64,000 nt of DNA, taken from assembly GCA_963731585.1 (NCBI GenBank), contig CAVSWC010000011.1:200155-264154 (forward strand), written 5' to 3'. Shown in pieces: positions 9,271-18,784 of this stretch. Origin of the DNA: CANKHA01 sp963731585 (GTDB lineage Bacteria > Pseudomonadota > Alphaproteobacteria > Rhizobiales > Xanthobacteraceae). Position 1 is the first letter of the stretch; every line of letters starts with the position of its first letter. A program made the position numbers and the translations under genes. The notes under the pieces are model-generated. The model did not search any database. It saw only the letters and a program-made list of their open reading frames with translations, and was not told the DNA's origin.

Positions 9271-10176
9271 TCAGGAACGCAACGAGCGCGACGCCATCTG
9301 CCACTTCGCGAATTGCGCGTAAGCTCTCTCTCTCCAGCGAATGAGAAATCCGTCCTTGCGCTGCCAAAATCTCTCACGCGCGATAGCGGCAGCCAGACCA
9401 AGCTGCCTTAGCTTTGAACAGCGCGCCCGCAAATCATTTGCTTCCGCGCCGGACAGGCCAAAAATCCGAGCGACCTCTTGCCGCGGGAGTCCATCGATCC
9501 AATCCAGGAGTTCACCGGCACGCGCTGGGAGCGGGGCGGCGTAGCCATTGGCCTGATAATTCAGTGGGCGGTCCGGATAAAATAGGGGTTTTCCATGGCC
9601 CCACCGCATCGTGCTCCCAAAAGCAAAGTCGAGGTCGATGAACCAGAAGGGGAACTCGCCGCTTTGGTCTGTACTGACCAAAAGATTTCGTCGCAATCCG
9701 TGATCCGCAAGGTGGGCGATATAGGACAAGATCGCCCCCAAATGCCGATGTTCGGCGCAAATTCCGCGCAGCACTTTGCGAGCGACTTTGTCCCCCTCCA
9801 TGTAAGTTGATGGAGCATATTCCGTCACCACAATGTCGGTGTTCGCCGGCACGCCGGAATGACTATGCCTGAAACGCGTGAGGACGGCTGGCGAACTCAT
9901 CCGCTCCGGGCTCAGGGCGCGCGCCAGGCGGTGAAATGCATTGGTGTGGCGCTCGGAGGCCGCGGGTCTGACGTGGCTCACAACGCGCAGCGCGCTCAGG
10001 ACGCCGCCGATCTCGGCACGGAAAACCTGTTGAGTGCCCGACCTCAGACGCGCCACCGAGGTGAAATTCTTTCCCAAAATGGCGGAACGGAAGGCTTCGA
10101 TCTCCTGGTCTGCCAACAGCAACCCGCGCTTGATCGACCAGTCGATCTGCTCAACCATGCCATCGGTCCCCATCAT
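9271..10176 (-). CDS. Divergent kinase-fold (APH/HipA-like) hypothetical protein
   Basis: A 301-residue soluble protein. Parts resemble the protein-kinase/aminoglycoside-phosphotransferase fold: an N-lobe with SVARLRSGTQQVFRAE and then ALRVV (the strand where the ATP-binding Lys usually sits is here Arg); a C-lobe segment HLADHGLRRNLLV, reminiscent of the catalytic loop (Asp...Asn); and FIDLDFAFGS about 20 residues later, in the place of the metal-binding Asp. The C-terminal 90 residues are helical and basic. No family can be named securely. The start could instead be the internal ATG at 10158. It lies 90 bases after tRNA-Ser, on the opposite strand, with a secreted beta-helix gene upstream of it. 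An active kinase, a pseudokinase or an unrelated fold all remain possible. Confidence 0.5.
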   Translation of the reverse strand: MMGTDGMVEQIDWSIKRGLLLADQEIEAFRSAILGKNFTSVARLRSGTQQVFRAEIGGVLSALRVVSHVRPAASERHTNAFHRLARALSPERMSSPAVLTRFRHSHSGVPANTDIVVTEYAPSTYMEGDKVARKVLRGICAEHRHLGAILSYIAHLADHGLRRNLLVSTDQSGEFPFWFIDLDFAFGSTMRWGHGKPLFYPDRPLNYQANGYAAPLPARAGELLDWIDGLPRQEVARIFGLSGAEANDLRARCSKLRQLGLAAAIARERFWQRKDGFLIRWRERAYAQFAKWQMASRSLRS

Positions 10177-10304
10177 CGTGAAGCGCCTCGCGGGCAGCAG
10201 CGCGGACGACGCGGCAAGTCTGCCTGACCTGCTGCCGTTTGCCTTCAGGTTACGGCCAACAACGAATCCGCTGGTTTACCCCGGCGGGTTTTATACTTGC
10301 GGCT

Positions 10305-11171
10305 CTAGAACGGCGTGACCGCCTGCACCGTGCCGCCGACCACGTCGTTGGTGTTGCCGTCCACAACATTGTTGCCGAGCGTGCGAACGGTGCCGGCGTT
10401 GTCGATGCCCTTGCTGTTGTTGCCGGTGAAAGTAGAATTGGAAATTCGCGCGGTAGTACCGGTAAGGAGGCGGAGGCCGGCGAATGCGTTCTGAACCGCC
10501 ATCGTCGCGTTGACTGTGATGATGGACCCATCCACAACTCTGATGCCGTTGCTGCCATTGCCCGAAGCGGTCGAGCGGTTGATCGTGGCATGGCCGCTGC
10601 CGTTTCCGACAAGGACACCATCAAGACGGTTGTTCTGAAAATGGGAATTATCGATCGTTAGCCCGGCTGCGGTCGCAACGAGACCGCTATTGTTGTTGTC
10701 GCGTGCGATGGTGTCGATGACGAAAAGCTCGCTACTATTGCTATTGATGCCGATTCCGAAAAAGTCGTGGATCACGCAGCGCTCAATATGCACAGCGATG
10801 GCTGTAAGGATCACGATGCCGCTCTGAGTCGTGCCCTGGCCGTTCAACACGAGCCCGCGCAGCGCCACGACCGCGTCGCCGTTGATGGTGATCGGATTGC
10901 CAAGGATGACGGTGTGGCCATTGGCCGAAATCGTCATCGACCGGTTCACGTTCGCGTTGACCCCGTAGTCGCCCGAGTCGAGGATGCGAAGTTCTCCACC
11001 CGTCGGCGTCGTGTTGATGCCACGCTGGAACGTGCGGCACGGCGCCGCCAGCGTGCAGGCGTTGGCGTTGGCACCGGTGGTGCTGACGTAGCGGATGTTG
11101 TCCGCCGCCAGTGCATGGGTGGAACAAACGACCGCGACGGCAAGCATGGCAAAGGGCACGCGCATGAACAT
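10305..11171 (-). CDS. Secreted right-handed parallel beta-helix protein
   Basis: A 288-residue protein. The signal peptide is MFMRVPFAMLAVAVVCSTHA, with likely cleavage before ADN. The mature N-terminus has the RYVSTTGANANACTLAAPCR stretch, common to a family of rhizobial right-handed beta-helix proteins, with a Cys pair likely forming a disulfide. The rest is built of short turns rich in N, G, T, I and V (for example ITINGDAVVALRGLVLNGQG and ISNSTFTGNNSKGI), typical of parallel beta-helix coils. The start at 11171 is chosen because AGGAGG lies five bases upstream. Such folds often bind or cleave polysaccharide, but no catalytic residues are evident, so enzymatic activity is not claimed. Confidence 0.75.
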   Translation of the reverse strand: MFMRVPFAMLAVAVVCSTHALAADNIRYVSTTGANANACTLAAPCRTFQRGINTTPTGGELRILDSGDYGVNANVNRSMTISANGHTVILGNPITINGDAVVALRGLVLNGQGTTQSGIVILTAIAVHIERCVIHDFFGIGINSNSSELFVIDTIARDNNNSGLVATAAGLTIDNSHFQNNRLDGVLVGNGSGHATINRSTASGNGSNGIRVVDGSIITVNATMAVQNAFAGLRLLTGTTARISNSTFTGNNSKGIDNAGTVRTLGNNVVDGNTNDVVGGTVQAVTPF

Positions 11172-11356
11172 CGCTTCCTCCTGTCGTGCCGGATTGGCAC
11201 CGTAAAAAGCTAGCACGGCATGGCGGGGCAGAAAAAGCAGGCCAACGCGCATTCACAGCGCGACGGCCATGGTGCAACGGAGGTCGCCTGGCGTTATAAA
11301 GAGGCTGCCTGGGCGGTATAATCCCGCATCTCCGCCAGGCCAGTGAGACCGCCGAC

Positions 11357-12514
11357 ATGGACGCGCCAACAGAAACCGCCAGAGAGGCCCGCTTTCCCAA
11401 ATGGGCCGCAGCGCTGACCAATCAGGACGCTTTCCAACACGAACAGGCGCGTCTCGGGCGCATCTGGACGTTTCTGGGGCTGACTCAGGATCTGCAGAAA
11501 GACGGCGACTGGTTCACCGCCGAGCTCGGCGGACGCTCGGTCTTCGTGCAGCGCTTCGGCGAAAAGCTGCGGGGTTTTGAGAACCGCTGCGCGCACCGTT
11601 TCTTTCCGCTTCGGACGGCGGAAAAGGGCAACGGCAAGATTAAATGCGGGTTTCACCATTGGACCTACAACCACGAAGGGCGCGCGGTCCATATCCCGCG
11701 CTGCGAGCACTTTTACGGCGTCACCGCAAAGGAAATGAACGCCCGCATTGCCCCGATCGAAGTCGCGACTTGCGGTGCACTCGTGTTCGGGCGGTTTCAA
11801 CATCCGCACGACCGCGAAACGCTTACGCAATTCCTCGGGGAGGGCGCGCCGATCATGCAGGCCATGTGCCGCCCAAAAGCCCGGGCACGCAGGCTTACCT
11901 TTGAAGTCGCGGCCAACTGGAAGCTCTGTTATCACATCACTCTGGACGACTATCATTCACCGGCGGTGCATCCGACCACCTTCGGCGTCGCCGGCTATCT
12001 GCCGCGTCACGCGATCCGCTATTTCCGTTTCGGCCCGCACAATGCCTTCTTCCCCGCCGCCGACGAAAACGCCCTGCAGACCATGATCCGTGAATGCAAG
12101 GACGGAAGCTTTCGTCCGGTGCGCTACCGCATCTTCCAGTTTTTTCCCAACCTGCTGGTCGCGCTGTTTCGCGGGCAGTACCACGTCGAGGGCAAGGACG
12201 ATAAGCATTGGTACGTCAATATCCAGCATTTCCAGCCGGTCGCGCCGGAACGGACCTTTCTTCGCTCTTGGTATTTCCGGGCGCCTTTTGACATGGGTCG
12301 CGGATCGCTTGGCCAGCTATACGACGCCTGTATCGAGCCGTTCCGCAAGGCGGTGATCGAATACAAACTGCGGACGGTCCACAGCGAAGACAATGGCGTG
12401 GTAGAGCGGCAGCAGCAATTCGCCTCGCAGCAGGCCGGCTGGCCGCGATTGGGCTATGCGGAAGAACGGATCAAGTGGTTCGAAGAGGCCTACGCCAAAG
12501 CCCTGGCCGATTAG
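11357..12514 (+). CDS. Rieske [2Fe-2S] aromatic-ring-hydroxylating-type oxygenase, alpha subunit
   Basis: A 385-residue protein. The Rieske cluster ligands are seen as CAHRFFPL and, about 20 residues later, CGFHHW (Cys-X-His ... Cys-X2-His) in the first third. The catalytic domain has NWKLCYHITLDDYHSPAVHP, which supplies the Asp/His/His-type mononuclear iron site and the bridging acid. These features define the ring-hydroxylating or demethylating oxygenase alpha-subunit family. No small subunit, ferredoxin or reductase gene is adjacent, so it may be a homomeric enzyme using a reductase encoded elsewhere. The substrate is unknown. Its stop codon overlaps the stop of the convergent hydrolase gene. 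Confidence 0.87.
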   Translation: MDAPTETAREARFPKWAAALTNQDAFQHEQARLGRIWTFLGLTQDLQKDGDWFTAELGGRSVFVQRFGEKLRGFENRCAHRFFPLRTAEKGNGKIKCGFHHWTYNHEGRAVHIPRCEHFYGVTAKEMNARIAPIEVATCGALVFGRFQHPHDRETLTQFLGEGAPIMQAMCRPKARARRLTFEVAANWKLCYHITLDDYHSPAVHPTTFGVAGYLPRHAIRYFRFGPHNAFFPAADENALQTMIRECKDGSFRPVRYRIFQFFPNLLVALFRGQYHVEGKDDKHWYVNIQHFQPVAPERTFLRSWYFRAPFDMGRGSLGQLYDACIEPFRKAVIEYKLRTVHSEDNGVVERQQQFASQQAGWPRLGYAEERIKWFEEAYAKALAD

Positions 12515-13397
12515 GCTGCGGACCGCTCGCATTCGGCAATGAATTGGCCGAGCCGGGCGATGATAGCTTCTTCCATCAAGAGCGGCGCATGCCCCTGGCC
12601 GGGCACCTCCACCACCTGCAGGTCGGCTTTGCGCTGGCGCATAGCCGCGACCGTCGCGTGCGAGAGCAAGTCGGAATTCTCCCCCCGCACCACCATTACC
12701 GGGACACGCGCCAGCGCCTCGAATTGCTCCCACAGCGGCGGCAGCGGCTGGTCCGATGTCGAAATCTACCAGGGTCTGCGCCAGCGCTGGATCGTAGGAG
12801 GGCACGAGCTTGCCGTCGCGCTCCTCGAAGGTGCGCCGGGCAAAAGCCGTCCAGTCGTCGGCCGTGAGGCTGGGGAATTGTACGCCGTGCAGTTGGCGCA
12901 GCATCTCGCCGCCGTGCTCGAAACTTTTCGGGCTGGGATAGCTTGCCGACATAGCCCTTGATGCGCATGAGCCCAACCGGCTCGATCACCGGACCGATAT
13001 CGTTGAGCACGGCGCCCACGATGGCTTGCGGGCGGACGGTGGCCAGCAGCATCGTCAGGATGCCGCCGCGGGAGGTGCCGATGAATACCGCCGGTCGGAC
13101 ATCGAGCGCCGACAGCACCGTCAGCACGTCATTGAGCTCGGTGCCGACATTGTAGTTGGCAGGATTGGGATCGAAGTCGGATCGCCCGCGCCCACGGTAA
13201 TCGATGGCAATAACCTGCCGGTGATTGGCGGGATGCCCAGACAGCGCGAGCGCCAAGCGATGAAAATCCGCGCTGGTGCGCGCCAGGCCATGCAGGCAGA
13301 CCACCGGTAGGCTCCGAGCGGTGGGTGGCCCATAAACCCGCACGTGCAGCTTCAGGCCGTCCGGCGTGCTGACAAAACGGCTGACATAGTCGGACAT
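12511..13397 (-). CDS. Alpha/beta hydrolase with two frame breaks
   Basis: Three successive minus-strand frames make one alpha/beta hydrolase of about 295 residues. Frame one (from 13397) carries the oxyanion-hole stretch VVCLHGLARTSADFHRLA, AIDYRGRGRSDFDP and the nucleophile elbow GTSRGG. Frame two takes over near 12930 (YPSPKSFEHGGEMLRQLHGV). Frame three takes over near 12755 and holds VMVVRGENSDLLS (acid strand) and VPGQGHAPLL with the catalytic His. Each switch needs one extra base. The complete Ser-Asp-His machinery survives. The esterase/lipase substrate is unknown. It is co-directional with the transglycosylase gene upstream and overlaps the Rieske gene tail to tail. Confidence 0.8.
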
Positions 13398-13444
13398 GCG
13401 GCGCGCCTGGATAGGACAAACCGAATAGCCCGTGCAAATCGCGG

Positions 13445-15731
13445 CTATTGCGTGCGGGTGCCGCCGCGCTGCACATCGGCCTCGATCTGCAGCTTGCTAT
13501 TGCCGCCAAAGCGGATGCGATAGACCTGCAAGGCTTCCAGGATGCGAGGAACGTAATTGCGCGTCTCCGCGAACGGGATGCGCTCCACCCAGTCGACCGG
13601 ATCGACCTTGGGATCGCGCGGATCGCCGAACCGCTCGATCCAATCCTTTACCCGCCCGCGGCCGGCATTATAGCCGGCAAAGGTCAGGATGTAGGAACCG
13701 CGATAAAACTGAAACAGGTCGCCGAGCTCCGCCGCGCCCATCTGCGTATTGTAGACCGGATCCTTCTGCATGCGGCCCCAGTCGAAGATCGCCTTGAATT
13801 TCTTGGCGATGTATTTCCCAGCATCCGGCGTCACCTGCATCAGGCCCACCGCCTTGGCGGTCGAGACGACGCGCTGGTTGAAGTGGCTTTCGGTGCGGGC
13901 GATCGAATACGCCACGCTCGGATCAATGACGGGTCCGATCGGCGTATAGCCGGGCAGGCCGACGGTCGGATGCGCGTAGTAGTCGAACGGATGACCGCGG
14001 CCGAGCGCGGCCTTGCCGAGCAGCAGCATGCCGCGCGCGTCGTTGGCGCGGTGGGCGGCTTCGCCGAGTCCAGCCAGGACGTTGAGGTCGTCACTGTGCT
14101 CGCCGATATCCGCCAGCATGATATTTGCGAGGTCGCGCTCATCCAGCGCATAAAGGATCTCCGCCGCCCGGACCACATCCGGCTGCGCGCCGGTGCGCCG
14201 CGGCGGCGGGCGTAGCGGCAGATCGGGAAGGCCGAGCTTTGCGCGCGCCAGCTGACCGTAATAAACCGTGGAATGCCGGCCGGCGGCGTCGTAATATTTG
14301 CGTGCCTCCTCGCGCCGTCCCTGCGCTTCCAGCGTCCGGCCCAGCCAGTAGTTCGCGCGCGCCAGCGCATGCGGGTTGGAGGCCGTGAGGCCTTCCGGAA
14401 TACGAGAGAAATGAGTGAGCGCCGTTGCCGGATCGTTGAGAAAGCGCAACGCGATCCAGCCAGCGGTGAACTGATGATCGACCCGATAATTTTCCTTCGG
14501 CGGCGGCGAGGCATCGCGCGCGACGAGATAAGCAGTCTTCGGATCTCCGATATCGAGCAACTTGCGCGCCAGATAGCGCCGTTCCATCCACCACTGGTCA
14601 AGATCGCCCAGCACGGCCGGGTCGCGCGGCACCGCAAGCATCGCTTTGTCCGGCTTCTGCAATCTGGTCGGCCCGCCGCAAATACTGCGCCAGCGTGAAC
14701 AGGTAGACGGGGTCGCGGCGTCCCTCCGCGGGAACGGCCTCGAGCAGCGCCTTGACGTTGCCTGCCTTTTTGATCATGGCGATGCGTGCCTTGACGATGG
14801 CAAGCTGCGTGGGACCCATCTGCTGCGCCATGCGCATCCCGGCCTCGACATCCTCGTCGTAAAGCCGTTCGTCCATGCGGATCTTATGGTCCGCCGCCGT
14901 CAGCATGTCTCCAAAGGCATTGGTGACCGCGATCTCGACGGCGGGGGTGAGGCTCTCGTGCCGCCAAACGTGGCGCACCAGCGGCTCGGCGGATTTGCGG
15001 TCGCCTTGGGCCACCATGGCGCGGGCCAATGCCAGGCGGCCCTTGGCGCTCACCGGCGCGCGGCTGGCGAAATAATTGCGAACGGTCCTGGCTTCGCGCT
15101 TGTCTTCCCACAGGGCGCCCTCAGCGCGGCGGCGGAATAGTTCCAGGCTTGGCCAGCTGGGATTCTCACTGATGAAGGCGACGTAGCGTTCGAAACTGAT
15201 GCCGTCGTTGTAGGGCGAGCGCAGGATCGCCCACTCTACCAACTTGGCGGCGGCACGCTCGCTGATGCTGCGAGTCATCGAACCGGCTTCGTCGATTTTG
15301 CCACGGCTGACGAGCGCCATGGCCTGTTTGGTGGTGGCAAGGTCGGAAGAAGAAATCGGAGACGCCGCTTTCGGGGAAGGCATTTCGTGCGCAGGAGCGG
15401 CAACCGGTGCGGCGGGCGCCACTTGCGGGGAAGGCCGCCAGTCCAATAACGCCACCCCCGGCACCAGCGCCGCAGTATTGGTGCCCGCCGCTGCCGGCCG
15501 CGTGCGGGGCAGGGGAACGCGCGTATTTGCGCGCGACGTTTTCGTTGCGGCAGGCCTTGTTGCCGGCTTGGCAACGGATTTCGGCTTCCCCTTCGCTGCA
15601 GGTTTCGCCGCGGCTTTGGCGCTGTTCTTGGCCGGCGCGGCATTCACCGCACCGGTACCCAGGCCCAGCAGCAGGGCGAGTCCGATGGCCGCCGCCAGAT
15701 GTGCGATCGGGAACCTGCGGGGTCGATTCAT
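13445..15731 (-). CDS. slt: Soluble lytic murein transglycosylase, with frame break near 14650
   Basis: A large periplasmic transglycosylase of about 760 residues. The N-terminus has a signal sequence (AHLAAAIGLALLLGLGTGAV) followed by an Ala/Lys/Pro-rich linker (about 30-100), then a superhelical TPR-like region. The C-terminal SLT domain has SIARTESHFN with the catalytic Glu, GLMQVTP, and AGYNAGRGRVKDWI. The frame from 15731 ends its good similarity at RRADQIAEAG; the next frame continues with DKAMLAVPRDPAV, so one extra base lies near 14648-14651. The enzyme cleaves peptidoglycan glycan strands, forming 1,6-anhydromuropeptides. It is divergent from dapA, another cell-wall-related gene. Confidence 0.88.
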
Positions 15732-15950
15732 CGCTCAGGTCATACCTTGTCCACGCCTCCAGCTATAGAGGATTTTTTCGCCGATCTCGGTTGATGCCTT
15801 CTAAAACCCGCGATTCAGGGGCTTTTTGCGGCTACAGCGAACCACTGCAGGCGCGGCCTGTCGCCGCGGCTGCCCTCTTTCTTCCATCCGGCCGACCCGA
15901 TATCAATGGGCTCAGGCTGCCCACCGGGTACCGAAAATCGGGGATTGCTC

Positions 15951-16841
15951 ATGACCGCCAAGACGAGCTTCAGGGGCTCGTTCACTGCGCTCGTCACGCC
16001 GTTCAAAAACGGATTGCTCGACGAAAGCGCCTTTCGTGCCCTGGTCGATTGGCAGATCGGCGAAGGCACCAGCGGCCTCGTGCCCGTGGGCACCACGGGC
16101 GAAAGCCCGACGCTCACGCATCGTGAGCACATGCAGGCGGTGGAATGGTGCGTGCACCAGGCCAAGGGGCGCGTGCCGGTAATCGCCGGCTCGGGGTCGA
16201 ATTCAACCCAGGAGGCGGTCGAATTGTCGCGCCACGCGGAGAAGGCGGGGGCCGACGCCGTGTTGATCGTGACACCCTATTACAACAAGCCGACGCAGGA
16301 AGGGCTGTACCAGCACTACAAGGCGATCAACGACGCCATCGGCATTCCGATCATCATTTACAACATCCCCGGGCGGTCGGTGGTCGACATGTCCGTGGAG
16401 ACGATGAAGCGGCTGTTTGCGCTGAAAAACATCGCCGGCGTGAAGGACGCGACCGCCAGCGTGATCCGCGTGTCGCAGCAGCGGGCCGCGCTCGGCCCCG
16501 ACTTCAATCAGCTCTCCGGCGAAGATGCCTCCGCCCTGGGCTTCATGGCGCATGGCGGCCACGGCTGCATCTCGGTGACGTCTAACGTTGCGCCGCGGCT
16601 TTGCGCCGAGTTGCAGCGCGCTTGTTTGAAAGGCGATTACGTCACTGCCCTCAGGCTGCAGGACAAGTTGATGCCGCTGCATCATGCATTGTTCATCGAG
16701 ACCAATCCCGCGCCAGCGAAATACGCGCTCTCGCTGCTCGGCAAATGCGAAGAAACCGTGCGGCTCCCCATGGTGCCTCTGTCGGAACCGACCAAGGCGG
16801 CGGTGCGGGAGGCCATGGTGCATGCCGGCCTGACCAACTAG
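15951..16841 (+). CDS. dapA: 4-hydroxy-tetrahydrodipicolinate synthase
   Basis: A 296-residue TIM-barrel aldolase. Seen: GTTGESPTL (about residue 46), IIIYNIPGR with the conserved Tyr (about 135), and AGVKDAT with the Schiff-base Lys (about 163). It condenses pyruvate with aspartate semialdehyde, the first step of the lysine and diaminopimelate branch. ATG 15951 is chosen over the longer frame from 15906 because MTAKTSFRGSFTALVTPF aligns with the usual DapA N-terminus and GGGGATT lies just upstream. In many rhizobia dapA sits beside slt and smpB, as here. Confidence 0.95.
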   Translation: MTAKTSFRGSFTALVTPFKNGLLDESAFRALVDWQIGEGTSGLVPVGTTGESPTLTHREHMQAVEWCVHQAKGRVPVIAGSGSNSTQEAVELSRHAEKAGADAVLIVTPYYNKPTQEGLYQHYKAINDAIGIPIIIYNIPGRSVVDMSVETMKRLFALKNIAGVKDATASVIRVSQQRAALGPDFNQLSGEDASALGFMAHGGHGCISVTSNVAPRLCAELQRACLKGDYVTALRLQDKLMPLHHALFIETNPAPAKYALSLLGKCEETVRLPMVPLSEPTKAAVREAMVHAGLTN

Positions 16842-16900
16842 GCGGCAGGTAACAGGATAGTTCTCTCGTGGGAGGAACATCCCGCGCCGCATCGCGTTGG

Positions 16901-16922
16901 AATCCAATGGGTAAATTGGATT
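16901..16922 (+). terminator. Possible weak dapA terminator (A/T-rich hairpin)
   Basis: AATCCAAT at 16901-16908 pairs perfectly with ATTGGATT at 16915-16922, with a six-base loop and a short T run (16921-16924). The stem is A/T-rich and the T run short, so it would be a weak terminator. It could instead be an operator for the GTG-started gene that begins 10 bases later. Confidence 0.35.
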
Positions 16923-16932
16923 TTGGTGCCGC

Positions 16933-17148
16933 GTGTCGCTTTATCGTCCAAAACAGAATAATCGCTTCTGGAAGCCTATCGAATCCGCCCCGCCCGACCG
17001 CGAAGTCGAGCTGCAGGTCGCCGATAAATTTGGTTCCTACACCCTGACGTTCCCCTGCCGGCTGACAGAAGCAGGTTGGGTCAATGCCAATTCGCAAGGC
17101 CGGCTGGAAGTCGAGCCGACCCATTGGCGTGAGCGCAAGGCCCATTGA
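16933..17148 (+). CDS. Small conserved hypothetical protein
   Basis: A 71-residue cytoplasmic protein starting with GTG. The pattern FWKPIESAPPDREVELQVAD ... GWVNAN ... EPTHWRE resembles the W-PI-xxAP-x-D/G-x-x-V-x-L pattern of short DUF551-like proteins found in phages and bacteria, in which Trp residues flank a small beta sheet. I do not assign a function. It lies between dapA and mscL on the same strand and has no signal peptide or membrane segment. The start is uncertain because no strong ribosome-binding site is visible. Confidence 0.55.
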   Translation: MSLYRPKQNNRFWKPIESAPPDREVELQVADKFGSYTLTFPCRLTEAGWVNANSQGRLEVEPTHWRERKAH

Positions 17149-17245
17149 CTCGCCGCAATCGGAATTGACTCTTCGCCGTCATCCTGACCGATGACCGCGG
17201 GGACGGGGCGGCGGTGTGCGCCCGAGCGAGGGGGAGATGGGGGCA

Positions 17246-17680
17246 ATGCTGAAGGAATTCCGGGAATTTGCCGTTCGCGGCAACGTGGCCGATCTGGCCG
17301 TCGGCGTCATCATCGGCGCCGCTTTTAATGGGATCGTGCAGTCGCTGGTTGGCGATATCTTCATGCCTGTTATCGGCGCGATCACCGGGGGGTTGGATTT
17401 TTCCAACTATTTCACGGGTCTGTCGTCCACCGTAACCTCCGCTTCGCTGGATGAGGCGAAGAAACAAGGCGCGGTGCTGGCCTGGGGCAACTTCATTACG
17501 GTGGCGATCAATTTCATGATTGTCGCCTGGGTGCTGTTCTGGGTGGCCAAGGTCATCAATCGCGTGCGGGCGGCCGAAGCAAAAAAGCCGGATCCGGCGC
17601 CGACGCGGCAGGAAGCGCTCCTGATCGAAATTCGCGATCTGCTGAAGTCCGGGCATACGCCGCCAACGCAGCCGGCGTAA
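17246..17680 (+). CDS. mscL: Large-conductance mechanosensitive channel
   Basis: About 144 residues, the normal MscL size. The N-terminal helix MLKEFREFAVRGNVADLAVG leads into the pore-lining TM1 (VIIGAAFNGIVQSLVGDIFMPVI). A periplasmic loop follows (about 55-80), then TM2 (FITVAINFMIVAWVLFWVAK) and the charged C-terminal helix RQEALLIEIRDLL. It opens under membrane tension to release solutes during hypo-osmotic shock. ATG 17246 is preferred: the GAGGGGGAG site lies about nine bases upstream and the N-terminus matches the family. The in-frame ATG at 17237 is directly against that site and is less likely. Confidence 0.95.
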   Translation: MLKEFREFAVRGNVADLAVGVIIGAAFNGIVQSLVGDIFMPVIGAITGGLDFSNYFTGLSSTVTSASLDEAKKQGAVLAWGNFITVAINFMIVAWVLFWVAKVINRVRAAEAKKPDPAPTRQEALLIEIRDLLKSGHTPPTQPA

Positions 17681-17759
17681 CGGCTCCTAGTCACTTTTCG
17701 TCACGAATCCGGCGGCAGGGCTGTTAGGATTATCTCGGGGCGTTCGGGGACGAGGAGCG

Positions 17760-18233
17760 ATGGCGGCGAAAACAGAACGCAAGATCAAAGTCGTCGCCGA
17801 CAACCGCAAGGCTCGCTTCAATTACGAGATCGGCGAGGTATTCGAGGCCGGCATCATGCTGACCGGCACTGAAGTCAAATCCTTGCGCTCGGGCAAGGCG
17901 ACGATCGCGGAGTCATACGCGGATTCGCGCGGGGGCGAGATCTGGCTGATCAATTCGAATATCCCGGAATATCTCCAGGCGAGCCAATTCAACCATGAGC
18001 CGAAGCGCCGCCGTAAGTTGCTGCTGCACAAGAAGCAGGTGAACAAGCTTGCCGGCGCGGTGGAGCGTGAAGGCATGACACTGGTGCCGCTGCGGCTCTA
18101 TTTCAACGAACGAGGTCGCGCCAAGCTTGAGCTCGCGCTAGCGCGCGGCAAGAAGCTGCACGACAAGCGCGAGACGTTGAAAAAACGGTCTTGGGATCGC
18201 GAGCGCGGGCGGTTGTTAAGGGAGAAGGGATAG
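17760..18233 (+). CDS. smpB: SsrA-binding protein (trans-translation)
   Basis: A 157-residue protein with all SmpB landmarks: VVADNRKARFNYEIGEVFEAG, the LTGTEVKSLRSGKATI core, HEPKRRRKLLLHKKQVNKL, and the basic tail KKLHDKRETLKKRSWDRER that enters the decoding centre. It binds tmRNA and ribosomes to rescue stalled translation. GACGAGGAGCG just upstream supplies the ribosome-binding site. tmRNA itself was not found in the window. The peroxiredoxin gene follows after five bases, so the two are probably co-transcribed. Confidence 0.95.
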   Translation: MAAKTERKIKVVADNRKARFNYEIGEVFEAGIMLTGTEVKSLRSGKATIAESYADSRGGEIWLINSNIPEYLQASQFNHEPKRRRKLLLHKKQVNKLAGAVEREGMTLVPLRLYFNERGRAKLELALARGKKLHDKRETLKKRSWDRERGRLLREKG

Positions 18234-18238
18234 CGAGC

Positions 18239-18784
18239 ATGCAGGAAGAGTTGCCTGTTCCGCAGGATGACGGCGCTGCCCGGCATTTGACCGGCGCGCG
18301 CATGCCGGACATATCGCTGAGCACCACGGAAGGAAGTTCGGTGAATTTTTCCAAGCTTGCCGGCCGGATCGTCATTTACGCCTATCCACGCACCGGTGAG
18401 CCTGGCAAAGCCTTGCCGGAGGGCTGGGCCGCAATCCCGGGCGCCATGGGCTGCACGCCGCAAAGCTGCGCCTTTCGCGATCATTTCGCCGAGCTGCGCC
18501 AACATGGCGTGGCGAATGTGTTCGGCCTTTCCACCCAGACACCAGATTATCAGCGCGAGGCCGGGGAGCGGCTGAAACTGCCGTTCCCGCTGGTCTCCAA
18601 CTCCGAGCTCAGGCTCGCGAAGGCCCTGACGCTGCCGACATTCGATGCCGGCGGAACGACATTGCTCAAACGGCTGACGCTCATCGCCGATGACGGCGTG
18701 CTGACCAAGGTATTCTACCCGGTCTTTCCGCCGGACAAGAATGCAGAACAGGTGTTGGGCTGGCTCGCGGCTCAGCCGAGATAA
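18239..18784 (+). CDS. Peroxiredoxin (BCP/PrxQ-like)
   Basis: A 181-residue thioredoxin-fold peroxidase. The active-site region reads PGAMGCTPQSCAFRDHFAEL (about residues 77-96), with the peroxidatic Cys in GCT and a second Cys five residues later, the BCP/PrxQ arrangement. The resolving partner is usually that second Cys. An insertion relative to short BCPs (GKALPEGWAAIPG) precedes the site. It reduces hydrogen peroxide and organic peroxides in the cytoplasm. ATG 18239 follows a GGGAGAAGGGATAGCGAG tract; the longer frame from 18191 runs back into smpB. Its 3' end overlaps the convergent glycosylase gene by 13 bases. Confidence 0.85.
   Translation: MQEELPVPQDDGAARHLTGARMPDISLSTTEGSSVNFSKLAGRIVIYAYPRTGEPGKALPEGWAAIPGAMGCTPQSCAFRDHFAELRQHGVANVFGLSTQTPDYQREAGERLKLPFPLVSNSELRLAKALTLPTFDAGGTTLLKRLTLIADDGVLTKVFYPVFPPDKNAEQVLGWLAAQPR

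Noticed and set aside
9089..11171. Genomic island integrated at tRNA-Ser
   Set aside because: No integrase, no repeated tRNA 3' end and no transposase found between the tRNA and the next core gene; adjacency alone is not enough.
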